Under the pieces are notes generated by a model. It saw only the letters and a list, made by a program, of their open reading frames with translations, did no database searches and was not told the DNA's origin. Below are positions 25,186-39,600 of a stretch of 64,000 nucleotides of DNA, one piece after another (the first letter of the stretch is position 1; every line of letters starts with the position of its first letter). This DNA is from Lophius americanus (Eukaryota > Chordata > Actinopteri > Lophiiformes > Lophiidae): contig JBBDHG010000052.1 in assembly GCA_037951165.1 (NCBI GenBank), positions 2,545,501-2,609,500 on the forward strand, in the 5' to 3' direction. A program made the position numbers and the translations under genes.

Positions 25186-26994
25186 GGAGGGTAAATATCA
25201 GAAGAGTTTGCTATATCTGATAAAAGTTTGACAAATAGAGAAATATCAAATCTTTTGAGTCATTCCCATCACATCATTATTAGTAACAGGGCATTGGAAA
25301 GGTCTGGGTAAAATGATGATGTAATTGTTGTAAAATTCCGCTTTTTTTTGGTTTAAAATTCTAACTTAATTCACTTAAAATTACAACTTTCATTTCAAAA
25401 TCTCAGATTTTTTAATAGTCCAATATGGGCCCAGTACTCCACCGTATGAAAAAGCAGCCCATGTGGAGTCAAGGCATTTGCTAACGCTAACAGTTACAAC
25501 CATCTCTGCTGCAACACTGGTGAGTGTTAGAGACGACCAATGGTCTGTAAAGTTAATGGAAGAGCTTAGCTTAGAGCTGTTAAACCTTTATCAGATGTAG
25601 ACGTAACTGGCTGAATTAGAGCCCAGTGTAGAGCTCTGCATCACAGATGCTGTACTGAAAAAGCAGATTAACTTCTGGTGGACTTCGACACTGACTTTTG
25701 GACTAGCAGTGTTCGCCTGCTGTCTCTCATCACTTAACTCTGCAGCGGTTAATATGGTCTGTAGACATTCCATATGTAGCAGTAGTGGGGTTTGCATAGT
25801 AGCGGGGGTGGCTGATGATATGCTAGCAGGTTAATGTCTGATAATGCAGAGAAGCTTTTTTTATTTAAAAAAATGCGTATTCCTCGCAGTAAACACAAAC
25901 ATGATAAATAACACGTTTTTTAATTATTATTCTTGACATCTACTGAATCAATCGCGATATTAGCATGGGTTGCATTAGCGATGAATGTAATGTTAAGGAT
26001 CATGCTGGTTATCGTTGCATCCTTAACCATTGCCACTTCGCCGCCATCCTGTGAATTTATTGATGCCTACATCTAGTTACAGAACGCTGATAGATTCTCT
26101 ACATCTCATCTATTTTACATCGCAAGGTCATTTTGCTCCTGCGGATCATTAAAGGTCCCTGTTGACTCACAGGAGGCTTTTGGAAGAGCTTGAGATGTAA
26201 ACATGTAGTGTGCTGCCATGTACCCAGGCCAACAGGAGAGGGTGCATAGGTCATTTGACCCCCCCTGGGTCGAAGACACCATGGATGAAAACCAGTCAGA
26301 GGACACACACAGTCTGGAATGAAGCAACACTGCTGACGCATGGAATGTCTAAGATGGCTTTGTCTGGTTCTCCTACTTCAGTCTAACTGTACAATTGAAG
26401 GGTTTCATTCCAAAATTTACAAATATGTGTTAAAGAGACACCTCCTCTTCTGACTCAGAGGTGGAACACCTCATTAAACTCAATCAGCCCCTGATTCATC
26501 TCCATTACCATTACAGAAGGGCGGGGCAAAGTGAAGGCGCATCAGTCCCGCCGATAACAGGCTTGAATTCCATCTGTCTTATCCGTCTGTCCTTGGTTAT
26601 GGAAGTATTATAACTATTAGGGAAAACAAAAATATCCCTCAAGGATTTTTTTCTGTTGAAAAAAAATTGGCAAGAATTTCTAGGCAAAGGAAACCAGTTC
26701 CCACTGACACCCTAATGTTCTTGCAGTATAAAAAGCATGTGGATGATTACAGCGACGGTTACCTTTCAGTAAGATGTTATGGAGAATGGCTTCAAAACTA
26801 GCTGAAAGAGTTTGATGTTATCTCCTTTTGGAATGAAACTCTACAAATGAACCAAAAGTCAAGAGACTTTTCTGGTCGAGAGATCCCACCCCAAACCAAT
26901 AAGATGGACGCTTGACATTAAAAGCTGTGACACAGGTGGTCCAGTGATCAGGGGGCGATGGCTTTGTACTGCATTAGTAAACTACACAGTCAGG

Positions 26995-27957
26995 TTAAAC
27001 TACGACCGTATGACGACGCCATGCCCTGGTCTTGTCCCGAGGGTCAAGGGCTGATCTCCTCAGTACCACGGTGGATGATCCTGAGGAGGGAAGGGGGGGC
27101 TCATGGAGTGGATGTGGGAGAGGATGTATTTGTTGAATCGACCAAGAACCCACAATGGATCCCTGAGAAACCCCATTGCATCTATTCTGACCTCGTGTCC
27201 TCTCAGTGACTCTGACCACTTCCCCTTTGTCTGCTTTCCCTTCTCTGATTGCGTCCTCACTCCTGCCCAGCTCGAGGTCCAGGTTCATGGACAAAGCCCT
27301 CGTCCTCCCGCATCTGGACTTCCTGTTGACTGGTGCCAGATGGTTCCAGTCTGGCTGCTGGGTAAAGCTTGAAGCGTGGTAGAAGTTTGGAGGCCTGGTG
27401 GGGCTGACCCACAAAGGTACTGTGGGGCGTCCTCTGGCCAGACTGAGAGGCTTTGAATGGGAGGGAGGGTTAGTCACTGTGGGGGGTCGGTTGGGGTATG
27501 TGGCATGGTTTGGGGAGAAACAGTTTGGATGAAGATGCTGGACACGCCCCGGCATGGTTGTTCTCTGTCGCCTTTCCTTATCTATTCTTGTTGAGGAACT
27601 CCTTGTTCGGACATCCTTCTCCGTTTCTTTCTCTCCCTCCAATAAATTTTTGCCGGCCGCCCTTTCTCCATCTTTCACCCCATTTTCCTTTTCACCCCTT
27701 TTTTCATTTTTATGAAGCCCCTGTCCTCCCTTGACTGCCTCTTCCTCCTCTTCTCCTTCCTCTTCCTCCTCCCCTTTACCTCCTTCCTCTCCCCTGTGGT
27801 TACTGGCTTTGACTGGCTCGTGTTCTGAGTCCTCGTCTGTGCTGCTGCCCTGCAAGTGGGCACTGAGGCATTTTTTACGTTTGCGGGTGACAGCAGAGAT
27901 GATGGAGAAAGGCAGGAAGTCCCTTGTGATAAGGTCTTTTTTGGAGCCCGAAGAAAT
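26995..27957 (-). other. last coding exon of arhgap23
   Basis: Encodes [22 protein letters not shown] and [11 protein letters not shown], then a Glu-rich tract, a basic/Pro-rich tail and WRRHTVVV immediately before TAA at 26997-26995. The first part and the last eight residues match human ARHGAP23; the middle is divergent. In human the protein continues with QSPLTDLNFNEW after the same motif, so this exon either ends in a premature stop or was meant to splice just before it. A minus-strand AATAAA lies at 26061-26056. Confidence 0.85.
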
Positions 27958-30900
27958 CTGGAAGGTTCAAAATATTGTCATTCAATACTTCATATTCCAG
28001 AATCCATAGTAGAACTTGTTCATTAACAATAAACTGTGTCAGATCTTCATACTAAATTCTAAAACTAAATTTAACATAAAGCAATCGAGTAAAAAAACCT
28101 TTCAAGTTTTAAATGGTGATGTATTCATTGAGCTGGGCGAGTTTTCCTTTTTGATCGCAAAAAAATAAATTACTGAAGATGACTGAAATTCATGCTTCTA
28201 GGAAAAGTTGCAAAGCTATTTCTAACTTTCTCCCCCACATCCACAGTGAGACACATTATCTACAAATGAAGAAACCCTTGGAACGATAGTAAACCTTCCC
28301 AGACGTTGCCCTCCTTCAAAGGTCCTAAAGGAGCATGGCAAAGGCTCATTCAGTAGGTCACAATTGATCCAAGGTCCTGTAGGACTTTCACCTCAATAAA
28401 GGTCAGAGTTCATGTGCACTATTCCAGAGACACTAAAATGGCTTGATGGAAGGGTGTTGATGAGAAAGCCACTGCGGACCCAGAAGAACTTTAAGACTAA
28501 TCTGATTTTTTTCTATAACACACCATGATGACCCTCAGAGTTTTGTGGGAGAATATTTTCTGGAAGACAGGGGTCCCCTTGCTTCTGGTATAAACCAAAC
28601 ACAGCATTCCAAGAAAATACATATTACCTGCAGTCAAACATGGAGGTGGCAGGTCGCTGTTTCGGGACCAAGTATACTCATCATAATTGAGGAAATGTGA
28701 ATATTGCTCTCTATCAGAAAACTCTAAGGGAGAATGTCGGGTCATCAGTCTATGATATGAAGCCCAATAACAACTGGGTCATGCAATGAGACAATGATCT
28801 CAAACAAACTCCACCTCTGAATGGCTTATAACCAATGAAGTAAAGTTCTGCAGTGGTCTAGTCAAAGTCAGAACCTGAACATTATTGAGATGCTGTGGTG
28901 GGAAGTGAACAGATCAGTTCAAGCTCACAAACCCTCAATGTGGCCGCACTAAAGCAGCTCTGTGAGGAGAAGCGGGCCAAAATTCCACCATGGTAATGTC
29001 ATAGACTTATCTCCAGTCGTCAGAGATGTTTGGTTGCGGTTGTTACTGCTAAAGGTGAAACATCTAGATATTAAGTCCAGGGGGAGAATACATTTGATCA
29101 ATTTGGCTTTTTAAATAAAAATGTTATTTAAATTTTACTCAGGTTGTTTCATGTTAAATTTAGTTTAAATATCTGTAGGTAGAGGAGAGATTTCTTGCTT
29201 ACCTTCGACTTAAGAGAATCGCTGGTGGTGCAATCTATCAAGGAAGATTAAGATGTGGATTAGAACCATCACAGAATGGAGGGCGGCGGCGTTATGAATG
29301 GTAGGAAAGTGTGATATCTGGCTAAACACAGAACACACTACCAATATTGCAATCGCTTGGTAGAAGTCTAGCCATTTTCTAAATGTTTGTTCTTTAAATC
29401 AAGAAAGCTTTTATTTTACGTATTGGGAAATGGCTAAACTTCAATATCAGCAAGAAAGATGCAATTTGGTAGAGTGACGGAAAACCAAGACTGAAGGAAA
29501 GAGAATAATGGAAACACTAAAAACACATGGAGGAAGACCTGATCCTACCGATGAGGCTGGTCCAATGTCTCAGCTAGCGAGAGAGAGTGCAGAGAGGTCC
29601 AGAAAAGAACAGGTGAGAAAAAGTAGGAAACATCATGAGTATCCACAGGCAGAAGGAAAGACCGTTAGCTGAGTCTCATCTGATGAGGTCGTTCAGTGGT
29701 GGGAGTTGAAATGTGGAGGCAATCAAACATCAAAGTTTTTACTGGTATCTTCGTGAAAAGCTCTTTTGTCTCCCAACACTGATCTCTCCAATGGGTGGGC
29801 TTTTCGCTCTAGGTTTAACCATCATGTGGCTGTTAGTTCCTGAGTCTTGAAGGTGCAGTTTGTAAATCCAGAGGCACCTCTTTGTTTTTGTTAGTGTATA
29901 ATCAGATAAAAAAATGAATGATTATTTTTATGTTAATGTTCTTAGAATGAATCCTATATATCTACAGAGATCCTCTTCCATGGCGGCCGAGTTTGATGCT
30001 GGCATGTCTGTACAAAGTGTTTATTGGATCCAGAGAGTTGAATTTTGACAAATCGAGGATGATAGTTATTATTTAACAAAATCTAAAGCGACAGAGCATG
30101 AAGGCTCACCATCAAAGAAGGGAAAACACGAAGGCCCGACTCATGAAACTGTTGAGAGGTAAAGTGTTTGGGTCCACCCTCTCCACCTGGGGGATTAACC
30201 TCTGCAGGCATGGAATGGCACATTGGGGGGGATCCCTTTTGTGGTAACTCTCCCTGGTGGAGCAGTTCGGGGGTGAAGGTGGCTTTACGGCAGCCCCATG
30301 CTCAGACCTCGCTGCTTGTTGTGCCGCGGACTGAGCGCACTTCTGCACTGTGTGGATCCCACTATTCAATGGTTTCATGAGTCTCATTTTCATGTTTCCC
30401 TCTCTTTAAAAGCGAAATCTAAAGCTTAGTGGTTTTTCCTTGTTCTAAAACGTGAATAGTATGATTCGCAAATTGTCCAAATATGGGTTCTTTTCCCTTT
30501 CCTTTGACGGACACCCCGCCGTGACTGTCAATACAACCGCAATGTAGAACAAAGTGCAAGTAACATTGGTTGTCTTGCATTTGAGCTTTGAACAACAGTT
30601 TGATAGTAAATATAAAATAATCAAATATTTTGAAATATATCTACGTAAAGGAACCTCATCCCTCGATAAGTTTTTGATGACATCACTTGTAGATTCTTGG
30701 ATAAGGACGGGTGAGGTAAGGGGCAATCTTTTACACACTGCACCTTTAAGTGCTCATTGACCTAAATTCCTTTCTGCCATTAGGGAGGTATTGTTGCAAC
30801 ATCTTCTCTGTCGACTTAATGTAAATGAATGGAATGTTTTGATTTGATTCTCCCTCACCTGATGCCTCTCCTGGCATGCCTGGCCTGCCAATATTAGATA

Positions 30901-33900
30901 GAAGATGGTCAATGTTGGGCACTGGCTGCATGTCCCGCTTATCCTCTGGGGCCTTGAGATCAAGAAATATATCACAAATAAAAGAACATATGAGGACGCA
31001 AATACAAAACAATCCCATCCATTTTCTTCGCCCTAACTTTGGTCTCACATACCTTCTCTTCCTTGTCAAACTCTCCTTTGCTGAAGAACCAGTCGTGCTG
31101 ATGAGGAGACAAGCACACAGCATCACAGAATGAAGTTAAGAAAAAACACACTTCTAACTAATGCAGAATGGAGGCGCTGTTAGTTCTTACGTGGAGGATG
31201 AGTGTCTCCACTATTTTGTAGCGGTCAGGCATGTGCGTGACCATGTCAGTCATATTGTCTTCTGACGTCCTCACCAGCGTGGGACCAAACACCAGAGCCA
31301 GGTTTCTGGGCTCCATCTGGAAATCAAGTGTATGTTCATGTCTGTCTCAATGACCAAAGGCTGAATACAATAACATGCCGATGCGAGCAGAATGGGGTAC
31401 CTTATTTTTCTCTGAATTATCTGCCACATTCTTGAGGTGGCCCACCAAGAACTTAAGGGTGTGATAATAGTAGTCTGGAAGGTCATGGATCTGGGCAAGG
31501 AAGGATGGGACATAAGAAATAGTTTTAGGAAAGAGGATCATAATTTATAACAAATTCCTTCCTGTACTTTGACACATACCAGTTTCTTCATGGTCTTCAG
31601 TCGGTCCTCTGCATCCTCTATCCGGTTGGCCTCAATGAAATCAATGTATTTGTCTGTAGATACAGAAAGGTATGAACAAACAATGAAAGGACTGTATTAC
31701 AAGTTATATTTAAATATTGCATATATTTTCATTTCTTTGTACAATCCACAGGTAGAAGAGGAAATGCTGAAAAAATATTGCAAAGTGTTATTCCAAAAAA
31801 GTAGAGTTATTATATAAAAACAGAATGCAATGGTTTAGAAAATATTTTTCATGTAAAAACTTAAATGCAGAATCAGCAATGTATTAACATTGCTGAGAGG
31901 TCATAAGTCACAAACATCCAGTGTTTTGGTCCTTTACCCTTGCGTAGAGAGATTTCCTCAGAATCCCTCAATCTGTTGATGATATTTTGGTTTGTAGTTG
32001 ATGAAATCTTAAAACTCCTGACAAATATCCTTAAATTGTTGGAATTGTTAACAGATTTTCACTGACTGGCAAACCTCCCGCCTCCTATGCCGGGAACGTG
32101 AATCTTTTCAGGACGAATCTTTCATTCTAAACCTGATAATATGCTCTGTTACCCATGATCCTCTTTACCCGTGGGAACGGTGTGATGAACTCTTTTTGAG
32201 AATTCCACAATGGCCGTGCCACTGTCACAAATTTGATTAAATCTGTTATGTCATTAAATTAAGAATAAGCATATGCTTATTGAGTGTAAAAATTATTTTT
32301 TTAATCAGGGTTCTATTAATTGTATCCAAACTAGGAAAATAATCCAGTGGCAGTAATCACATTAATTCATGATTCATGTTACACCTCACAGTCAACGACA
32401 TATGATCTCACCGTCAGTAAACAGCGGCTCAGGAAGTTTTCGGAAGAACGATTTAAGCAGGCTGCTGATAACATTCAGGTCCTGACACCTCTGTGGAGAC
32501 AGAAAAGATAAGGGTTTACAGACTCTGGAGTAGAATTAATATAAACACATAATCAAACTCAATGAAACCGAAGGTGAGGCTTTTGTAACCAAATATCTCT
32601 CAATGGACATTGTATTGAAACTTGGAGTCATATACTAATATCCTGCACACCTCCTCAGCAGTGTTGATGTCCAGACCCTTGTTGAGATGCTCCTGCAGGT
32701 TGGACACCATAGCGCTGTTCCCCGGCACCCGGTAGATACCAGTGTAGTCCAAACCGGTCGCCTCCACCACACCACAGCACATCTCCACAATCAGAGGGAC
32801 AAACTGAAGAAATGGATAGAAGTGATCAGTCATAATCATGCAGATCCGTGTTATTTTTATGCTATGAATCATGTTGAGTCAGGCTTTACTTTATTGTTGA
32901 CAGCAAGCTGACAGTTCTCCAGTCGCACACCAAAAGCCTTTGGACTGCCTTGCTTTTTGGCCTTTTTCATGATGTTGATGCCCCAAAGTGCTTTGTTGTC
33001 ATCTGAGTGCACAAACACACACGGCACACGTACGCACACATAGATACATTTATATTTGATCTGACAAAAAGGGGACAGTAACACATCTGGGCACAGGAAA
33101 CAACTTCCTATCACCAACTAGCCACTTAAAGATTTTTATGACATTAATCCGTAAGAAATTAAGTGTAGCATCAGAAACAGGGATCGGTTGACATGAAAAA
33201 ACAAGTTATTTTTAAATAATATATACACAATTCAATTACAACTGAAATACCTCCAACTTTGTATATTCAAGCTGAAAATAATAAATAATAGTACAAATAA
33301 ACACAGACATGTTATGAAATGATCGGAGCAAATGTAATAGTATTAAATGGTGTGAAAGATTTCTAAAAAAGATCCTAACCTTACTGGACCAGTTTGTACA
33401 ACCAATCACAGCATTCAACCTAACCATCGCTAACAGCTAACTGTAATTGTGGTGGGATCGCCATCTGTTGTAATATTTTATTTAAGCTCCATTAATGCTG
33501 TCCTCCCTATATGGACCTCTTTTGTTCTCGTCTGTGATTTATTAGCCATGCTTTCACCGCTTATGTGATGCAGTCAGAAATATGATCAATAAGCAAATAC
33601 ACATAATGATTAAAATCTGTTTCATAATTCAGAAAATAATGCTTTGCAGAAAATAGAACCTCTCCAGTAATCAATCTTTACTCCTAAATAAGTGGTATAT
33701 ATTAGATAAATAAAAGATATGTATATAAGTATATAAAGATATAAAGATAAATATGAAAATATGAAAATACATTCATCAATTTTAGTAGTGCACGTATTTA
33801 TCCTTAATTTACAATTCAACTTAAGCATATTGACATTTACTAACCCGATGATGTTACCCAAAGTAGGCTTCATCCTCGGTTGGTCATGAATGCCTGAATA

Positions 33901-36639
33901 AAATTTCATGGCAATCCTTGTAAGATCCCCACGCTCAGACTACAGAGCCAGCATGGCCGAAATGACGCCACGGTGATTGAACTTCACTGCTTTTGGCTAG
34001 CAGTCAGCGGTATTATGTTTTTTGTTGTATGATGGAGAGGACAGAGCAGAGTCATGGTTGTACCCACCAGTTCTGGATGATCGGTTCACTGATGTGTTGT
34101 CAGTCTTAGCCAGCAGGAAGGGCGGCATCATGCGATGGGCTCTTGGAGAGGAGTCTATCTTATTACCCGTCAGACTACACAAACATTAAGAAAGGTCATG
34201 TTTTAAGTATCTGTAGTGGATTCAGGATTTCCATGATTACGTGTTTTTTTTTTAGGTGTAAATAGTTTTATGAAAATTATCATAATGACCTCAAGATCGA
34301 TGCCTTGATTATTTTGGCTTTTGGAAACACTATGCATTTATATTATTTCTATGATAAATTCACTGTCAGACACTCAAAACAACCAACATCACAAAACAGC
34401 CAATCACAGTTTGATGAATCGTGACGTAATTCACAGCAATGGGGTCCATTCCATTGATGAAGAAGCTTGGACCTCCCTTTTTTTTTTTTTTTTATCTCAA
34501 GAGTTCTCCCTTTACATTAGTAAAAGTAACTCCCAGCAGCTTGGTGAATAGGTGTTAAGACGAAACACCTAGTTAGGAACTTTAAGTGAAAACTTAGGAG
34601 TCCTCCTAGTAGAAAAATAAAACGCGTATTGCTTACTGAGCTCTAATGACTACTCATTGGACAAATGGTCAGAGATGGTTTCAATCAGGCGTAAATGATC
34701 TACTGTACTGACCTGTGTTTTCTGTAGTCATTCAGCTTCTTGTTAATCAGAGCTTGCCTTGAGAAACCAATCTCCTGGGGAAAATGGACATCACAAATTA
34801 CATTGGTGTGAGTATTCGTGTAAAATTATGGCAAGATCTGGGTATTAAGGTCTAACCTCATTGTCCATCTTGCTGTTCTCTCTGATGACTCTGATCCAGG
34901 CCAGCATGTCGTCCCTGTCCTCTGCCTGCAGCAGGTATTCACAGAAGTCCTGTGTGGTCAGCCTCAGGGTGTGTTTGCGCTTGGTTTCACTGTAGGCGAT
35001 GTCAATGAGGCAGCCGCGGATGCTGATAGGAGGATGTTCGTCCTGGCTGGGCCCCGCCCCCGCCCCGTGAAGGACGGCCTCTCGCTTGTCTTTGTAGAGG
35101 AAAAGCGAATGGGAACGGAAAACAGCGAAGACGCGCTTCCATTGTCGCATGCCACTGCCTACTTTCTGTAAATCCAGGGAAAAGCAGACATACCAGAAAA
35201 CATCAGGCACACTTTTTGTTGACCATGAAGGGCTGTAGGGTTGGTGAAAAAAATATATACAGTATTATCTTGGTTTATATTGAGTGGCAAAATTGTATTG
35301 AATTACGGCTACAAAATATTGATCTTTTATTATAAACATTTAAAATATGAATTGAGCATTTTAGTACTAGAATGAAAAAAGCTATTGCTTTAGAGGTTCA
35401 CTAAAGGTCACAATGTCACCCGCAAACATTGTAGTCCACGGAGACACGTGCATAACCTCACCTGTCATCCTTTCCATCACCGTAGCAACCAAGAAGGGGC
35501 TTATAGCCGATTCTTGATGCAGTCCAATCTCCGCCTTGAAGCCATCTGTCAGTCCTATTGCACACTTTACCGCTCTCATACTGCTGTCATTCATTTCCTG
35601 TACCACTCTAACAAACTTTTTTGTTGTTTAGGCTCCTTGGAACCAACAAAAAATATATTTTCTAGAAGTTTAAATTTCAAAAGGAGTGCGTGGAATTTGC
35701 GATATATACTTGGACAAAAGTGATTACAGCTGGTTTGACTTACTGATGACTATCCTGATCTGCAGCTCAATTATAAACGATCCGGTCCTAGCTGATCGTG
35801 TATTATAGGTCTGTTACTGTCAGCAGCGTACAACAACAGAACATGGAATTAATTCACAGAACAGGTGTTTATTTGGAACAGGGCTTAATAGATTTCTGTT
35901 ATTCTTTATTTGAGTACAAATAAACATTAACTGAAGATAACAGCCTACACTTGAGCCACTGCTCTGATGGTAGAATGTTTATGCTGACAGGTGGAGTAAA
36001 AGTGAGTGAGTGTGGAGAGTGCGGTTCAAGGAGTCAGTGATCAATGTGTTGTACCTTTCCCTTCTCTGTGAGGATCTGTTTGTAGTGCAGCCATCCCTCC
36101 TTACGAACGTCACTAAAGGTGATGGTTCCCAGTTCAGACGTGGAGTGGCGCTTGGACCGGGCCTCCTCCTGGGCTCGCAGGCTCTCCAGAGACTAAAACA
36201 CAGTTTAAGGGTGTTATGGGTGGCTTTTGACAGTGAAAGCTTGATTTAGAAAAAAAATCCAACCTACACGAACTCCAATCTAATAATTATAACAGCATGG
36301 ACAACTCACCCCATCAGTGAAAAAGCTCTTGACTCTTTTTGGTAGTTTGCTGTAGAACAGACAGTACACAAGTTACAATAGCCAAGAGGTTCTGGTGCCT
36401 TGCTTATTTGAAAAGTACTATCTATGAACAGAATAAAAATTTCTTTGCATTTGGGAAAAGTTCGGTGTTCATACGACAGCGTTGTGAAAATGTTCCTCAT
36501 ACACACGGCTCCACAAAAATGCCTTTAGTAAAAAACGCTTTAGTAGTAAGTATTATGGGTCAGGAGTAATTTTTTTGTATCTATGTCCATGACCACAAAT
36601 ACGTAACGGCAAACAAGAAACAGTTCTTACATCAGTTAT

Positions 36640-36682
<43 letters not shown>

Positions 36683-39600
36683 AATATGCCTGATGTGATG
36701 TGAAAGTTAACTACTGCCGAGCTGATTTTCATTAGTTACTAGTCAAATATCTGTGAGGTCAATAACTTCTAAGGGGCTACATGTGTAAAACCCTTTGAAA
36801 CCATTATTTTTAATATCTGAGGAAGAGGTAAGAAACACTATTTCTGGTGACAGCAGCAGGATATTAATTCTGCTTTCAGACTGTGTCAAAGATCTGCTAG
36901 TAGTTAGTTAGTTAGTTGATTTAACACTAAAAAAGGAAGAAGCATTGTTCTAATTCTGACAAGTTAATCATAAACCGTAGTAAAATATTCTTAATAGTTA
37001 ACGCTTGATGAATGTCCTGCATTTCCGATGGAAGAAACAAAATTTCACAATATTAAATTTCACTGCAATACCTATCCAAAGTATGTACTCAGTACAAGAC
37101 TGAATTACGTAACTATATTGACCAATTCTAGTAGAGTTTATAATTATATAGTTGTATATCATTCATATTTCAAAAAAGTCCGTAACTTACGAGAAGACGC
37201 GGCCTTCTTCCCTGAAGGTGTTGAGACCTTCGTCACAAGATTTGGATCTCTCGGTGGTGATGGCCAGCAGGTAGGAGGAGCGACGACTTTTAATACTGCC
37301 TGAAGAGAGAAACCAAGCCACAGAAGCATGAGGAAAGGAAAGAAAGATAGAAATATGTAATATGTCATAGTTATGTGAAATGACAAGAAGAAAATTTGTT
37401 TTTCTGTTTCAGACTGTGTGTTATTGGCGCCTTCCTATTCAAGGAATACACACATGTAATGCGCATCTAAAACATGAAAACTGTCTCTTTTTTACATTTT
37501 GAAAGTAAAGCGCTTTGAGTGGTTGAGCAGATTAGAAAAGCGTTATATAAGTACAGTCTACTACTTCTACTTAAATAATTACTTCTCAAATCAATTTGGA
37601 ATCTCTCTGGCCTTTGGAAAAGTTAGTTTACAGTGTATGAGTTTCTTGGAGCCATTTCAGGGATGCTTTTTTTATATTTAGAACATGTTTCCATCTTATT
37701 CAGTTGTTAATGAGAATGATTACTCAAAAATAATGTTTGGACTGAAAAACTGCATCTGACTTTCATTGTTATCTTCAGTTTGGAAAAATGCTCCTTTAGG
37801 GCAAGCCAAACTGTAACAAGAGTGTTAAATATAGGTGTTACATAACTGCTGTTCATTTAGCCTAAAAACCATTTGGTTTTAGCCACTTAGACACTGGACA
37901 TTGGAAAGTTTCACAATGCCAAACCTACAGCATGCTGGATTATCCATTTGTGAAGTCTTTCAGTATACAGAGACGGTTAGTGATACTCACTGCATTCTTG
38001 AAAACGAAGTCGGACAGAGGGGTAAATGGGGGACAGGGTGGGGGAGACAGTGTTGGAAGTGAGGGTGGCCATAGTGGAGACATGGGAACTGGACACCACA
38101 GAGCAAGCTGGTACATAGGAGGCCAGTAGGTCAGTACTAGGACTGGTGGGTTCATCTGCAAGGTTGTCATCACAGGTGATGAGAAAAGATTAAATACAAT
38201 GACAAGACAAGACATAATAAATGCTTCTACGGGTTGATTTCAGTTTGTAAGAACATTTCTCTGAGGCAGAACAACTCTGGAGGCAGTAATAACCTCTGAT
38301 AGAGAACCAAGGTAATGATTACCTCCCTGAAAAAGGAAATGCCAACTTCAGGAACTCTTATCAAAGCATACTTAAATTTACCTGTAAGCAATAAGTGGGG
38401 CCACAAATAGCTATTATAGTGTAACATAGGACTGGGCAGCAAATCAAAATACCTTTTTCTCCAACTCTTAATCGAAATTGTTATGCTGCATTTTCATGAG
38501 GGACATTTGCATCAAAACAAGCCTTCTGCTTTCTCCCTCAACAAATGAAAATGCAGAGCCACATCATGTGACGCCGAGCAGCACAAACTGAAACCAACAT
38601 TGAGAGCGAGCTAGGGAGACCAACTAACTTGTGAAGGAAGTTATGTAAGAGTGTGCAAGAAAAATACCATGGAAATCCAGAAGGAATCTATAAGAAAACC
38701 CTGATGATACTGATGTGAATGAAATTAATCCAACAAACCCCATTGAGTTTGAAAAAGGTTCACCTTATGATGTTGGCGGTTTTTGTAGCAGCGCCACAAT
38801 CAAACACTACCAATATATATATATATATATACAAACTTATAAAATGACCCTCCCTTACTCTAGTGGCTATAGGTAAACTTTGAGCTACTGTCTCATATTA
38901 AGAAAATGATAGAAGTCTCAAAATAGTGACAAACTTGAGTCCTAGAAGCAGTTGGCTGCAAGTCTTTCTGTTTTTCTGGGTTCACCCTGGGGTCTCCTCC
39001 CATTTGGACTTGTAACCTGCAGGAAGGGACGTACCCTGGAGGCATCCTTATCGGATGGCCAAACCACTTCAATAGGCTTGTTTTGATGCAAAGGTCCAGT
39101 GGCCCCACTCCAAGCTCCCTCCGGATGTCTGAGCTCTGCACCTTATCTCTGAGGCTATGCCCAGTTACCCTATGAAGGAAGCCAGTTGCAGCGGCTTGTA
39201 TCCTCGACTTCACCTTAACCTGTCCATCTCATGGTCCAACATAAAAAGCCATTATGATACTTTTCTTTAAGTTCATTATCTTGCTTTAAAATGAACAATT
39301 ATTTGTTGTTTCTGTGCAAATTATTGGCTAGTATCTTCAGTTAGTACAAAAGTAGGTTACAGTCCGCAACCCAACCTGTATGACTATATCTGACGCCAGA
39401 GAATCTGCTTTTCCCTCAGAGATGTTCTCATGAGCTGAAACGCTTATTTACCACAAACAACATCTCACATGTAAAGGTATAGAAACATAAACACACACTG
39501 AAGGCTTAACGTACAGAGGACACAAACATTATGCTGACACGTATACTGAGACACACAGACAGGTGTAAATGCCCACAAAATTTTAAAAAGGATAGAATCG

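Larger units (their letters stand above)
22686..26994. other. convergent intergenic spacer
   Basis: Lies between the acbd4 3' end and the arhgap23 stop. Holds two minisatellite remnants, one MITE and probable arhgap23 3' UTR (minus-strand AATAAA at 26061-26056). No coding exon continuing arhgap23 was recognised here. Confidence 0.5.

Noticed and set aside
26995..27855. A stand-alone 286-codon gene on the minus strand
   Set aside because: It is the 3' part of the last arhgap23 exon; the frame continues upstream to a splice acceptor at 27957 and matches ARHGAP23 at both ends.
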